Shown here: positions 42,283-51,179 of the stretch, in pieces
Position numbering within the stretch: position 1 is the stretch's first letter
Layout of the letters: every line of letters begins with the position of its first letter
Source: JALCSJ01 sp036788835
GTDB lineage: Bacteria > Bacillota > Negativicutes > Acidaminococcales > Acidaminococcaceae
NCBI GenBank assembly: GCA_036788835.1
Contig: DAIQMR010000015.1
Span: 1 to 51,775 of the forward strand
DNA: 51,775 nucleotides
Direction: 5' to 3'
Position numbers and translations under genes: made by a program
Notes under the pieces: generated by a model
The model's database searches: none
What the model was told of the DNA's origin: nothing
The model's input: the letters and a program-made list of their open reading frames with translations, nothing else

Positions 42283-42936
42283 CTAACGGTCAATTTCTAT
42301 AGGTAAATACACGCAGGGTGTTATGCTGCAGTATTGGTGCCAGGGATATTCGCCCTTTGCGTTATAAAACTTGTCGTGAATGATACCCGGCGCCATGATA
42401 AATTCCTGATAAACTTTAATCTTATGGTCCTGCTCCCACTCTTTCGTTTCCACTTTCTGCATCATGCCCATGCCCAAAATCTGGGCGTGTACTTCATCAA
42501 AATTTCTGTCATGGTCACGATGAGGACCGGATGGGCAATTAGGCGCATCCACATAGCAGACATTAAACTCCGTATTACCGCCCACTCTTACTTTAGGAGA
42601 TTTATAGTAGGGCAGCCCTTTATGTCTTTCCTGGCCGGAGCACTCATACAAGCTGCGCCAGGTGGTTTTTATTTTTGCTACTGTGGCCGGATCCTGTAAA
42701 TTTGTTTTGGCATAATCCACAAATACCAGAGCTCTTTCCACATTGCTCAGCTCTACATCAGCGACCACCGTGGCCTTTAAAGGCGCTACAGGCATACCTT
42801 TCACATATAAAGGCTGATTGGTCTTATGTGCTAAATTAATTACCAAACTCATAGGTTCCACACTAAACTTTGCTTCTTTCTCAATAAATAATACAGTGAA
42901 AAAAGGCTCTGCAAAAGTTAATTTTTCTATGCTCAT
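42283..42936 (-). CDS. Protein of unknown function in the sugar-catabolism operon
   Basis: This 217-residue protein has no signal peptide or membrane segment. I do not recognise the family. GPHRDHDRNFDEVHAQILGM near the middle has His/Asp/Glu spacing reminiscent of a cupin metal site, and a later IHDKFYNAKGEYPWHQYCS adds two histidines, so a metal-dependent beta-barrel enzyme (isomerase or lyase) is conceivable. The ATG at 42936 follows GAGGAG; a 13-codon extension lacks an RBS. It lies between the isomerase-like and dehydrogenase genes, so it probably acts on the same substrate. Confidence 0.7.
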   Translation of the reverse strand: MSIEKLTFAEPFFTVLFIEKEAKFSVEPMSLVINLAHKTNQPLYVKGMPVAPLKATVVADVELSNVERALVFVDYAKTNLQDPATVAKIKTTWRSLYECSGQERHKGLPYYKSPKVRVGGNTEFNVCYVDAPNCPSGPHRDHDRNFDEVHAQILGMGMMQKVETKEWEQDHKIKVYQEFIMAPGIIHDKFYNAKGEYPWHQYCSITPCVYLPIEIDR

Positions 42937-42964
42937 AATGAACGCTCCTCGTTTGTCTTTTATA

Positions 42965-43828
42965 TCAGTTGCCAAAATTTGCTTTTAAAAAATCTATGCC
43001 TTCCCGGCAGGCTGTGGCACTGTCCGGCAGTGGTTTATATTCAATGCTTACCCATTTTTCAAAACCGCAGTCTTTTAAGGTTTGCGCCGCCAAGTGAAAA
43101 TCGAAATGTTTGCCATCGGGGAAACTTCTTTCTACATCAGAAACATGGAAAAGGACCAATTTACTCATGGACCTACGGATAGCTTTGGCAATATCTCCGT
43201 CTTCCATTTCCATATGGTAGGTATCTCCGTTATATACCAACCAGGGAGAGTTAAACTTCTCTAAAAATGTCATGGTCCGCTCAGTGGAACAAAACACATC
43301 CCCGTCTATATGGTTAATCTGTTCCATGACCATGGGTGTCTGAATTTCTTCCGCATAGTCCAGAACCTGTCTGACGCTTTCGCTCAAAATATTTTCATAT
43401 TCAGCCGGGCTGTCCTCCGGTGCTTTCCTCCCTCGGAGAAAACCAATGAGAATCTGGGAATCCAATTCCCTCGCCAGGTCCAGCTGCCGTTTCAGCCGTT
43501 CCACTGTCGCCTGACGGATTTTTTTATCCGGATGGACCATACTCATTCCTTCGTAGGTATAGGCCAGCCCTGTAGTTACAGCCGAAGCGCGCAGTCCGTA
43601 ATTGTCCAGCATCCGGCGGAGTTCCCTGCCCTTATATTCTACTGGATTTTGCACCTGAAGTTCAATACCATCGAATCCTAACTTGGCTGCTACCTTGGCA
43701 CATTCCTCATAGCTTTTCCCTCGCAAGGGGAAAGGTACCGTCACCGGCAGGTCCCGGTCTACAGCACAAACACTAAACTTCATTCCGGGTTCTAGTTTTT
43801 TGTCCGGTTTTTTAGTTTCCTCTACCAT
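42965..43828 (-). CDS. Sugar phosphate isomerase/epimerase-like TIM-barrel protein
   Basis: This 287-residue protein is of the xylose-isomerase-like/AP endonuclease 2 fold. The metal-ligand set is visible in order: a glutamate in MVMEQINH, Asp/His in YNGDTYHMEM, a histidine in LFHVSDVERS, and a glutamate in VSIEYKPLP. Relatives include 2-keto-myo-inositol isomerase/dehydratase, epimerases and 3-dehydroshikimate dehydratases; the specific reaction is undetermined. The ATG at 43828 follows GAAAGGT. An in-frame TTG lies two codons upstream. It is the first gene of the operon, 28 bp before the unknown protein gene. Confidence 0.83.
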   Translation of the reverse strand: MVEETKKPDKKLEPGMKFSVCAVDRDLPVTVPFPLRGKSYEECAKVAAKLGFDGIELQVQNPVEYKGRELRRMLDNYGLRASAVTTGLAYTYEGMSMVHPDKKIRQATVERLKRQLDLARELDSQILIGFLRGRKAPEDSPAEYENILSESVRQVLDYAEEIQTPMVMEQINHIDGDVFCSTERTMTFLEKFNSPWLVYNGDTYHMEMEDGDIAKAIRRSMSKLVLFHVSDVERSFPDGKHFDFHLAAQTLKDCGFEKWVSIEYKPLPDSATACREGIDFLKANFGN

Positions 43829-44192
43829 GTTCAACGACCTTTCTTCTGATTTGATTTTATTTTCTGTAACATGTTTTCCTTATTTTTTGTGTCTTGTTTC
43901 AAATTTTGTGATATATCAGTTTTCAAAATTATTATATTGTATAATATTACAAATGTCAATATTATTTTATTTGATGTTTTACTGTTTTTCCTGTTTTATC
44001 TATATAAACGGCTTTATACCATTATTTTATTAGTTTTTTAGTTTTTACTTAATTGTCTTTGTTTTGTTGTTTTTCTTTATTGTGATATATCACCAATTTA
44101 ATTATATGCCTTTATATTATATCTTTATTGACTTTATTCGCACATTTAGATATAATATTTGTATATGTTTTCCCAGAAAGGCGGAGGCAGGC
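43829..44192. promoter_or_regulatory. AT-rich divergent control region with two GntR-type palindromes
   Basis: This gene-free stretch is very AT-rich. TGATATATCA occurs at 43909-43918 (near the isomerase operon) and at 44083-44092, where it is part of the perfect palindrome GTGATATATCAC. They are 174 bp apart. They are natural candidates for GntR binding in front of both divergent transcripts. Confidence 0.6.
44128..44156 (+). promoter_or_regulatory. gntR-type regulator promoter
   Basis: TTGACT (44128-44133), 17 bp, TATAAT (44151-44156), close to consensus. A palindrome sits about 35 bp upstream. Confidence 0.82.
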
Positions 44193-44840
44193 ATGGCTAA
44201 AGATAATGATAATAAAATTCTTGCTCTCAACTATATAAAAGACCAGATTATCACTTGTGCCATTCCACCCGGTGCCACTATTCAAGCAGAGGAAATCGCC
44301 GCTCATTTAAAAATCAGCAAAACTCCCGTTAGGGAGGCTTTGTTGGAGTTGCAATACGAAAATTACGTTACCATCGTCCCCAGAAAAAAGACTGTGGTCT
44401 CCCCCATTTCCCTAAAGGATTTGGAATATATTTATGAGGCACGCAGCCTGAATGAGATTGCTATTTTATCGAATTTATCGGCAAAGGACATTGCGTCCCA
44501 TCGGGAAGAATTAGAGACATTAAAAAAGCAATGGGAGAAAATTCCCATTGCCGCTAATAATAAAGATGCCTATATGAATTTTTTGAAAAAGGACACAGCG
44601 TTTCACATTCAGCTGGTGAATCTGTCCAAGAACCCCCACTTGATTCATTTCTGCTCAGAGTTGATCTACAAGTCCCAGCGCTTCTGGTATATGGCCTTGT
44701 TCAACAATAGCCTGGAAACCATTCGTGCAGAGCATCTGGCTATTTTGAATGCTATACTGGCTAATCACATCGCCGAAGCAGCCAATGAAGCTAAAAAGCA
44801 CATTTCCATTTCCAAGGCCATGAGTATATTATCAAACTAA
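44193..44840 (+). CDS. GntR family regulator (FadR/FCD subgroup)
   Basis: This 215-residue protein has an N-terminal winged HTH (ALNYIKDQIITCAIPPGATI, then AEEIAAHLKISKTPVREAL near residues 30-55) and an all-helical FCD-type effector domain with metal-ligand-like residues (EARSLNEIAIL, DTAFHIQLV, HLAILNAILANH). The ATG at 44193 has GGAGG upstream and lies 37 bp after the -10 box; a longer open frame would start upstream of the promoter and is rejected. It likely controls the divergent isomerase-unknown-dehydrogenase operon in response to its substrate. Confidence 0.88.
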   Translation: MAKDNDNKILALNYIKDQIITCAIPPGATIQAEEIAAHLKISKTPVREALLELQYENYVTIVPRKKTVVSPISLKDLEYIYEARSLNEIAILSNLSAKDIASHREELETLKKQWEKIPIAANNKDAYMNFLKKDTAFHIQLVNLSKNPHLIHFCSELIYKSQRFWYMALFNNSLETIRAEHLAILNAILANHIAEAANEAKKHISISKAMSILSN

Positions 44841-44966
44841 AAGATAAGCAATTCTACCAATTTAAGTATTTTTTCTGCACATTTACCCTGTCTGCGGACA
44901 TATATTAAGTGAGAGGATAAATCTTATTCTCTTGGCTCATTTATCGTGAGTCCGCCTTAGGGCGAG

Positions 44967-44996
44967 ACGCGCTTCTGGCTTTGCCCGGGGGCGCGT
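44967..44996 (+). terminator. Terminator after GntR gene
   Basis: The stem ACGCGC/GCGCGT with an 18-nt GC-rich loop is followed by TTTTTTA. Confidence 0.75.
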
Positions 44997-45033
44997 TTTT
45001 TATTGTGTGTACGTTGTCGTGGCTACGTGTGAG

Positions 45034-45064
45034 TGATACAAAGGTGCCTGTCATCTTTGTATCA
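45034..45064. repeat. Dispersed 3'-end palindrome, copy 3
   Basis: TGATACAAAGGTG pairs with CATCTTTGTATCA over 13 bp with one G-T pair and a 5-nt loop. It includes the last codons and stop of the VWA gene. Confidence 0.75.
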
Positions 45065-46250
45065 TCAGTTCTTTTATTCCGTCTTCTAAACCGTGCACAG
45101 TCAGAGGGAACATGGGTATGGTGTTCCTGATCATGCCGATGGTACGGGAGCTGTAATCATAATCCCACAGTTTTACATGAAGGGGATTCAGCCAGATAAC
45201 GGCCGGATACCGCTTTTTTAATGCCTGGAGCCAGTGAAGGCCGCTATCTTCATTGCCTCTGTAGTAGTCAATGTTGCCATTTTTTAGGAGCAGTTCGGCC
45301 GGAGCCATAGAAGCGTCGCCCACAATAATAACTTTGTATTCATTTTTTATATTGTGAAAAACCCAATCAGTATCAATCCGGTTGACCCAACGGCAGCTAG
45401 GCTCTGTGAAAAGATTGTCGTAAAAAATATTGTGGAAATAATAGGTCTTCAAATCCTTAAATTGGGATGATTCGTTAACTGCTTTAAACAGTCTGCTGCA
45501 TAGGTCTGCATAGGCCCACATAGAGCCGCCGCTGTCCATAAGGAGCATGAGCTTGGTTTGATTCTTTCTGGGCCTCTTCATAACAATCCGCAGCTGCCCT
45601 GCCTGTTTACAGGTCTCTTCAATGGTTTCATCTACATCCAGTTCTGTTTTAGGTGCTTCGTCTTTATTGGACAAAAGTCTCAGTTTACGAAGCGCTATTT
45701 GGAACTGACGAATTTGCAAAATACTGTCATCACGGAAATCACGGAAGTTACGCTCTTCGGCTATTTTCAAGGCGCTGCGTCTATGACCTATGCCCTGGAC
45801 TCTGATGCCTTTGGGAGCATAGCCACTGTGGCCAAAAGCAGTCTGGCCGCCGGTACCCACCCATTTGGTGCCGCCGTTATGAGCTTCTTTCTGCTCTTTC
45901 AAGCGCTGTTCCATAAGCCTTTGGATTTCTTCTATGGTCATTTTCCCCCAGATAGAGTCCACTTCATCCTTGTCATACATGGTTTCAGCCATAGCTTTAG
46001 CCAGCCATTTATTCAGGGCCGGAGGTAAATTACTGCTGTCTTTAACGCCCTTGAAGTAGGCACCAAATGCCTGGTCGAAACGGTCATAATCCGCTTCCTT
46101 TTTCACGAGAATAGCTCTGGACATGTAATAAAATTCTAAAAGGCTTGCTTCGTTCAAATTCAATTCCAAAGCATCCAATAAAGAATTCCATTCCTGAAGA
46201 CTGGTTTTCATCCCATAATCCCTGAGCATATAAAGGAAATTAGTAAACAT
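45051..46250 (-). CDS. VWA domain protein, CoxE-like
   Basis: This 399-residue protein resembles CoxE/VWA proteins that partner with MoxR ATPases. The C-terminal half is a von Willebrand A domain with a MIDAS-type motif MLLMDSGGSMWAY, and FHNIFYDNLF and VGDASMAP are further VWA elements. The N-terminal half is helical and family-typical. MoxR/VWA pairs act as chaperones that insert cofactors or assemble complexes, but their client varies. The ATG comes 1 nt after the MoxR stop, so translation is coupled. No obvious client enzyme adjoins it. Confidence 0.87.
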   Translation of the reverse strand: MFTNFLYMLRDYGMKTSLQEWNSLLDALELNLNEASLLEFYYMSRAILVKKEADYDRFDQAFGAYFKGVKDSSNLPPALNKWLAKAMAETMYDKDEVDSIWGKMTIEEIQRLMEQRLKEQKEAHNGGTKWVGTGGQTAFGHSGYAPKGIRVQGIGHRRSALKIAEERNFRDFRDDSILQIRQFQIALRKLRLLSNKDEAPKTELDVDETIEETCKQAGQLRIVMKRPRKNQTKLMLLMDSGGSMWAYADLCSRLFKAVNESSQFKDLKTYYFHNIFYDNLFTEPSCRWVNRIDTDWVFHNIKNEYKVIIVGDASMAPAELLLKNGNIDYYRGNEDSGLHWLQALKKRYPAVIWLNPLHVKLWDYDYSSRTIGMIRNTIPMFPLTVHGLEDGIKELMIQR

Positions 46251-46251
46251 T

Positions 46252-47052
46252 TCATAACCCCACTAATTGCAAATCTTCCGTTTTCTTTAAAAGCACCCCC
46301 ACGAAAGGCAGTGCCTTTTTTAATGCATTGGGATCCACTCCGCCGATAACTAAGGCTTGGAGCCAATCCAATAACTCTGATGTACCGGGCTTCTTGCTCA
46401 TGCCTGGGATTTCCCGGAGATTATAAAAAGCTTCTAAGGCTTTATCAATCAGTTTTTGTTCCATTTGCGGATAGTGAGCGCGGACAATCTGCTCCATCAT
46501 TTCCGGTGTGGGGAAAGCAATATAATGAAAAATACAGCGGCGCAGAAAGGCATCAGGCAATTCTTTTTCCGCATTGGAAGTAATAATTACTATAGGGCGT
46601 TCTTTGGCGGCAACGGTCTTGCCGGTTTCGGGAATGTAAAATTCCATCTTGTCCAACTCCCACAGTAAATCATTGGGAAATTCCAAATCTGCTTTGTCTA
46701 TTTCATCGATTAGCAAAATAGACTTTTCATCCTTTTGAAAGGCTTCACCCAGCTTGCCCAGGCGAATATATTTGGCAATATCCTCTACTCCTGCTGTGCC
46801 AAACTGGCTGTCATACAAACGTTGCACTGTATCGTAAACATAGAGTCCATCCTGAGCTTTAGTGGTAGATTTAATATTCCAGATAGTCAGGCCCATCTGT
46901 AGATTTTCCGCAATGGATTCTGCCAGCATGGTCTTGCCGGTACCCGGTTCCCCTTTAATGAGCAAAGGCTTTTGCAGGGCAATGGCAATATTAACACTGC
47001 GCATTAATTCCTCTGAAGCTATATAAGTATCACTGCCTTGAAATTGTAACAT
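46252..47052 (-). CDS. MoxR family AAA+ ATPase
   Basis: This 266-residue ATPase has Walker A GEPGTGKT (34-41), Walker B SILLIDEIDKAD, sensor 1 IVITSNAEKELPDAFLRRC and an arginine-finger region. The ATG at 47052 follows AGGAGA. A longer open frame upstream has no RBS and reads a non-family hydrophobic segment. It is paired with the VWA gene immediately downstream. Its chaperone-like role is inferred from the family, and its target is unknown. Confidence 0.9.
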   Translation of the reverse strand: MLQFQGSDTYIASEELMRSVNIAIALQKPLLIKGEPGTGKTMLAESIAENLQMGLTIWNIKSTTKAQDGLYVYDTVQRLYDSQFGTAGVEDIAKYIRLGKLGEAFQKDEKSILLIDEIDKADLEFPNDLLWELDKMEFYIPETGKTVAAKERPIVIITSNAEKELPDAFLRRCIFHYIAFPTPEMMEQIVRAHYPQMEQKLIDKALEAFYNLREIPGMSKKPGTSELLDWLQALVIGGVDPNALKKALPFVGVLLKKTEDLQLVGL

Positions 47053-47218
47053 GTAAAATTTCTCCTTTAAATGTAATAGGAAAATTATAGCACAAATAAA
47101 AGCATAAAAACAATGTATATAGCAGGCGCGGAGGATAATACTTTCGTGGGACTTATGGTACAAGTTGTGTTGGAGCAACGGAAGTTTTCATCGGACGCAC
47201 CAAGCCGAAGCATTTAAC

Positions 47219-47262
47219 GGAAAACAGGACTTACCGCCGATTGGTAGTAAGTCCTGTTTTCC
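47219..47262 (-). terminator. Terminator downstream of the aldehyde dehydrogenase gene
   Basis: A perfect 16-bp stem, GGAAAACAGGACTTAC (47219-47234), pairs with 47247-47262 across a 12-nt loop. On the minus strand the arm ends in TTTTCC. It lies 48 bp after the stop. Confidence 0.8.
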
Positions 47263-47310
47263 ACTATATTTGTTAGCAAAGTGGGTTACTTGCTTTTGGC
47301 AAAGCCTTAG

Positions 47311-48747
47311 TTATTCTTCATCCATGCCAGGTTTGAAGAAATCTCCGAAGAGCTCTTCGTTAGAAGGCATATCTTTCTTTAAAGGACGAGCTACCCAGGT
47401 GGTGTTCATATAATGTTTCAGAGTAATATTCTCGGAAACAATGTTGCCGCCCCAAGTGCCGCAGCCCATGGAAGAAGTAGGAGGCATACCGTTCCAAGCG
47501 GAACCGGAGTTACCTCTGTTGTTAGGTTGACGAACCATAATACGGGAAACAGGAGCAGCCATACCTAAACGATTAATATGATCATCATCGAAAGAGTAAA
47601 TACCGCAGGAGTGGCCTTTGCCGCCAACATTGAAGAGAGCCTGCATCATATTCAAAGCGTTTTCGAATTCACCTTTATATTTGAAGAGAGATAACAAGGT
47701 GGTTAATTTTTCACTGGAGAAGAAGAATTGCTTACCTACTTCGTCAATGCCGCCGCCTGTTACAGCGATGAATTTACGGTCAGCAGGAATTTCAAAACCG
47801 GCAGTCAAAGCCAATTTTTGCGGGCTGATAGCTACAGTATTGGGCAGACGATGACCAGTCTCATCCCACATAACCTTCTTCAATTTCTCAGCTTCTTCTT
47901 CGTTAGCCAAGTAAGCACCTGCTTCCTGCAAAGCTTTTACAAAGCCATCATAAATTGATTCGTGAATTACCAGGTTGCCATCGCAGGAGCAGCCGGAACC
48001 GAAGTCAGAGCACTTAGAAATCTGAGTGTTGGTAGCAGCTTCTTTCAATCTTTCAGGAGTGTTGCAGGTTTCGTCAATGATAACGGTAGCATTGCCGGCT
48101 CCGGAACCATAAGCAGGAACGCCTGCGGAGTAAGCAGCCTTAACCATAGGACGACCGCCGGTGGCAATAATCAAATCAGCGCGTTTCATCAATTCAGCGG
48201 TGAGGCTGATAGAAGGCTCTTTGATGCCTTGGATAATATCGGCAGGAGCACCTTCGCGAACCAGAGCGGCTCTGATGATGTCGATACATTTGTTGGTAAC
48301 GTTCTTAGCACGAGGGTGAGGGGAACAAATAATTACGTCTCTGGCTTTAATAGCATAAACGATTTGGCCGGCAGGGGTTAAGCAAGGGTTGGTAGTAGGA
48401 ACCAAAGAAGCAATTACTCCGGCGGGTTTAGCATATTTTACCAAGCCTTTTTCGGGAATTTCTTCGATAACGCCAACGCTCTTAGCTCTCAGGCAATCTC
48501 TCAAAATCAATTTGATTTTGTTTCTCTTATTTCTCTTGGTAACCTTATCGCCTAAAGCGGTTTCGTCAACTGCTTCATCGCAAATAGGAGCCCAAACTTT
48601 CATATCGCATACAGATGCAGCAACTGCTTGACACAGTCTATCAACGCGAGCTTGGTCATAAGTAGCAATAATATCTTGTGCTACATGAGCACGTGCAACC
48701 ATTTCCTCAATCATTTGAATCTGTTCCGGTGTTACGGGTTTAGCCAT
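47311..48747 (-). CDS. CoA-acylating aldehyde dehydrogenase (EutE/AdhE-N/SauS superfamily)
   Basis: This 478-residue cytosolic enzyme interconverts an aldehyde plus CoA and an acyl-CoA with NAD(P)H. Landmarks are VIASLVPTTNPCLTPAGQ (108-125), PHPRAKNVT, GGRPMVKAAYSAG and GGKGHSCGIYS. The catalytic cysteine is most likely Cys253 in SKCSDFGSGCSCDGN; this cysteine-dense loop differs from the ICASEQSV form of AdhE/EutE. Sulfoacetaldehyde dehydrogenase (SauS) and succinate-semialdehyde dehydrogenase (SucD) are alternative identities. No adjacent alcohol dehydrogenase or microcompartment gene is seen. AAAGGAG lies before the ATG at 48747. It is divergent from a LysR regulator. Confidence 0.82.
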   Translation of the reverse strand: MAKPVTPEQIQMIEEMVARAHVAQDIIATYDQARVDRLCQAVAASVCDMKVWAPICDEAVDETALGDKVTKRNKRNKIKLILRDCLRAKSVGVIEEIPEKGLVKYAKPAGVIASLVPTTNPCLTPAGQIVYAIKARDVIICSPHPRAKNVTNKCIDIIRAALVREGAPADIIQGIKEPSISLTAELMKRADLIIATGGRPMVKAAYSAGVPAYGSGAGNATVIIDETCNTPERLKEAATNTQISKCSDFGSGCSCDGNLVIHESIYDGFVKALQEAGAYLANEEEAEKLKKVMWDETGHRLPNTVAISPQKLALTAGFEIPADRKFIAVTGGGIDEVGKQFFFSSEKLTTLLSLFKYKGEFENALNMMQALFNVGGKGHSCGIYSFDDDHINRLGMAAPVSRIMVRQPNNRGNSGSAWNGMPPTSSMGCGTWGGNIVSENITLKHYMNTTWVARPLKKDMPSNEELFGDFFKPGMDEE

Positions 48748-48962
48748 TTTAATATCTCCTTTGATAATGTATTTTATTTGCTTCAGCCTCTTTCTATAAC
48801 CACTATAAACCATAGGCCCACTCTAGTCCAATACTAGATTTCTCTTGTTATGATAGAAATTTTCAATTAAACGTAATTTAAGAAAATTTAGGCTCCGTCT
48901 CATTTTTCAGCCATTGTTCAAAAGGACAAATAATGGTAAAATAGGGTGAAAGGACGGCTATT

Positions 48963-49840
48963 ATGACTTTATTACAGTTGTTATATTTTGAAACCCTGGC
49001 CAAGGTGCTGCATTTTACCCGGGCTTCGGAAGAATTACATATTGCTCAGCCCAGTTTGAGCTATTCCATCAAGGAATTGGAAAAGGAACTGGGAGTAAAG
49101 CTTTTTGCTCAAAAGAACCGGAAAATTTATCTGACAGAATACGGTGAACGATTCCTGCCTTATGTACAAAAATCCCTGCTGATTATGCGGGAAGGGACTA
49201 ATGTGCTGAAGCAGATGAATGGTGTTGAGCCTTTGAATGTGCGGTTGGGCTACTTCCATTCTATCTCGGCTTCTTTGATTCCTGCCATTGTGGAAGAAGT
49301 CTATAAAGATGCGGCAAACAAACAAGTACGTTTTCAGTTTACGGAAGAAACTTCGTTTGACGTTTTTACTCTGCTAAAGGAAGGTAAATTGGATCTGGCC
49401 TTTTCCACTAATCGTGGAGACTGGGCAGAGTCCATTACTATTATGAAGCAGCCCCTGTATTTGACAGTGCCTTTCGACCATCCTCTGGCTCATAAAAAAT
49501 CTGTTTCCTTCGATGATTTTTCCCGGGAGTCCTTTGTGCTTTTGGATAAAGCCAATAGTTTGCGGAATAATTTAGACGATTTATTTACCAGGCGGGGGGT
49601 AATTCCCAAAATTATGTTTGAAGTGCGGGAATGCAATGCAGCACTGCAATACGTGGCTTTGAATTTCGGCGTATCTATTCTGCCGGAGGTGCCGGCCATG
49701 AAAACCGAACGAGTGGCATGCATTCCCATCGCCGATAGAGAAAACGAGTTCTTCCGGACTGTGTATCTGTCCTGGGACAAGGGCCGGCCCTTGTCCCCTG
49801 CTTCACAAAAAGTACGTAACATAATCGTGGCCAAATACGC
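48963..49840 (+). CDS. LysR family regulator, interrupted by assembly gap
   Basis: 292 residues are readable before the N-run, nearly a full LysR protein (about 295-300). The HTH is FETLAKVLHFTRASEELHIA, then QPSLSYSIKELEKELG; the effector domain includes FGVSILPEVPA. AAAGG precedes the ATG. It diverges from the aldehyde dehydrogenase gene and so is a candidate regulator of it. The stop codon is hidden in the gap; any fusion with sequence beyond the gap is an artefact. Confidence 0.88.
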
Positions 49841-49940
49841 NNNNNNNNNNNNNNNNNNNNNNNNNNNNNNNNNNNNNNNNNNNNNNNNNNNNNNNNNNNN
49901 NNNNNNNNNNNNNNNNNNNNNNNNNNNNNNNNNNNNNNNN
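49841..49940. other. Scaffold gap (100 N)
   Basis: A run of exactly 100 undetermined bases is the usual placeholder for a gap of unknown size. Genes on the two sides may not be neighbours in the genome. Confidence 0.98.
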
Positions 49941-50878
49941 AGTGTTATTATTGTAATATTTTTTGCTTGTTTCTTATCCTCGCGTCCCCAATAGGAGGAA
50001 AAAAGTGTTGTATGCGCTGTACCGTAAGCAAACATCGGCATCTGGAGCAACCCAGTTACTTGTACCAGTAAAGAAAATACGGCCAGTTGCCAGGTTCCCA
50101 ACCTAGCAACAATAGCATTCAATGCAACCACAAATACTATATCTTCGAAAAGTTCTTGTCCCCAAAAGGGAATAGTTCTTTGCAAAATGGCTTGTATATG
50201 TTGTTTCAAATTATAAAAACATACCATAAAATTTAATTTACGACTAATACAAAACAAGTAAACTGAAAGATGTATCCCCAATGCTAGCATTGACCCTATT
50301 GCCGCTCCTGTTGAGCCTAAAGCAGGAATGGCTCCACACCCAAAAATTAAACAAAAATCCAGTCCCACATTAATTAGGGTAACGACGACCGTAGTAATGA
50401 AGATAACAACCGTATTTCTGTAAATCTTAAAAACACCTGCACAGACAAAAATCATTAAATTGAGCATAATAGAAAAACTCATTATACGCAAATAGGCGGT
50501 GGCTTCCTGTAAAACTTCCCCTTGCAAGGCAAAGAAAACTTCTAAGATCCAACCGCTAAATATATTAAGGATAATAGCGCAAATTATTCCCACCAAGAAA
50601 GCCGCTACTAAAAAGGAAGTAAATATTTCTATAAACAGATTCTGCTGACTTCCCTTTATTTTCGCCCCCTCAATATTGAACACAAGTGCAATTGCCCCCA
50701 ATACTCCGGTTAAACTATATATACAAGAACTTACAAGTCCAACTCCTGCAAAGGCATGAATAGAATAATGACCAAGCAAAGCATGGTCTACCAATCCTAT
50801 CCCTGCACAAGTCAAATTACTCAACAATAGTGGAATAGCAATCTTATTCAAATCATACAAACCTTTTTTTGACATCAT
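49941..50878 (-). CDS. MATE family efflux transporter, 3' part lost in gap
   Basis: About 312 residues of a polytopic inner-membrane protein are readable. It has MATE features: the N-terminal IPLLLSNLTCAGIGLVDHAL helix, repeated 20-residue hydrophobic helices, and GSTGAAIGSMLALGIH. A full MATE protein has about 450 residues and 12 helices, so the last third is missing. It starts 4 bp after the PqqD-like gene, suggesting that it exports the product made by the upstream radical SAM/PqqD pair. MATE proteins use Na+ or H+ gradients. Confidence 0.85.
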
Positions 50879-50882
50879 TTCA

Positions 50883-51179
50883 TCACATTCCTAGTTCTAA
50901 TAATTTATCTCTTAAACTTTCTCTACAAGGAAATGTTAATATGAAATTATAAACCTCCTCCTTTAAAATTTTTTTATCCACATTATACTCTTTGGCTAAT
51001 ATGTCTAAGATCTCGTTAACTAATTTTCCTTGCGCTATGCAATAATATATTTCCGCACCAATAAGATTAAGATCATAGTACTCCAAACCTACAGGATCAA
51101 AGGTTATATACTTGTTCCCTTCACGCCTAAATATGAGTGTATTATTTCCATGGATAACAAATTTATCTTCCAGTTTCAT
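50883..51179 (-). CDS. PqqD-like peptide-binding protein
   Basis: This 98-residue protein fits the PqqD/RRE-type small domain: three strands at the start (FVIHGNNTLIFRREGNKYIT), then DLNLIGAEIYYCIAQG and a helical second half (VNEILDILAKEYNV). That is the pattern of PqqD family chaperones, which hold a precursor peptide for a radical SAM enzyme. Its start overlaps the radical SAM stop by 4 bp (ATGA) and its stop is 4 bp before the MATE start. No precursor peptide gene is visible in the window. Confidence 0.75.
   Translation of the reverse strand: MKLEDKFVIHGNNTLIFRREGNKYITFDPVGLEYYDLNLIGAEIYYCIAQGKLVNEILDILAKEYNVDKKILKEEVYNFILTFPCRESLRDKLLELGM

Noticed and set aside
44064..44192. Longer N-terminus for the GntR regulator
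   Set aside because: It begins upstream of the consensus promoter and encodes a hydrophobic, non-family segment.
49490..50878. Full-length MATE gene running through the Ns
   Set aside because: The C-terminal part beyond the gap is antisense LysR sequence and does not resemble MATE; only 49941-50878 is credible.
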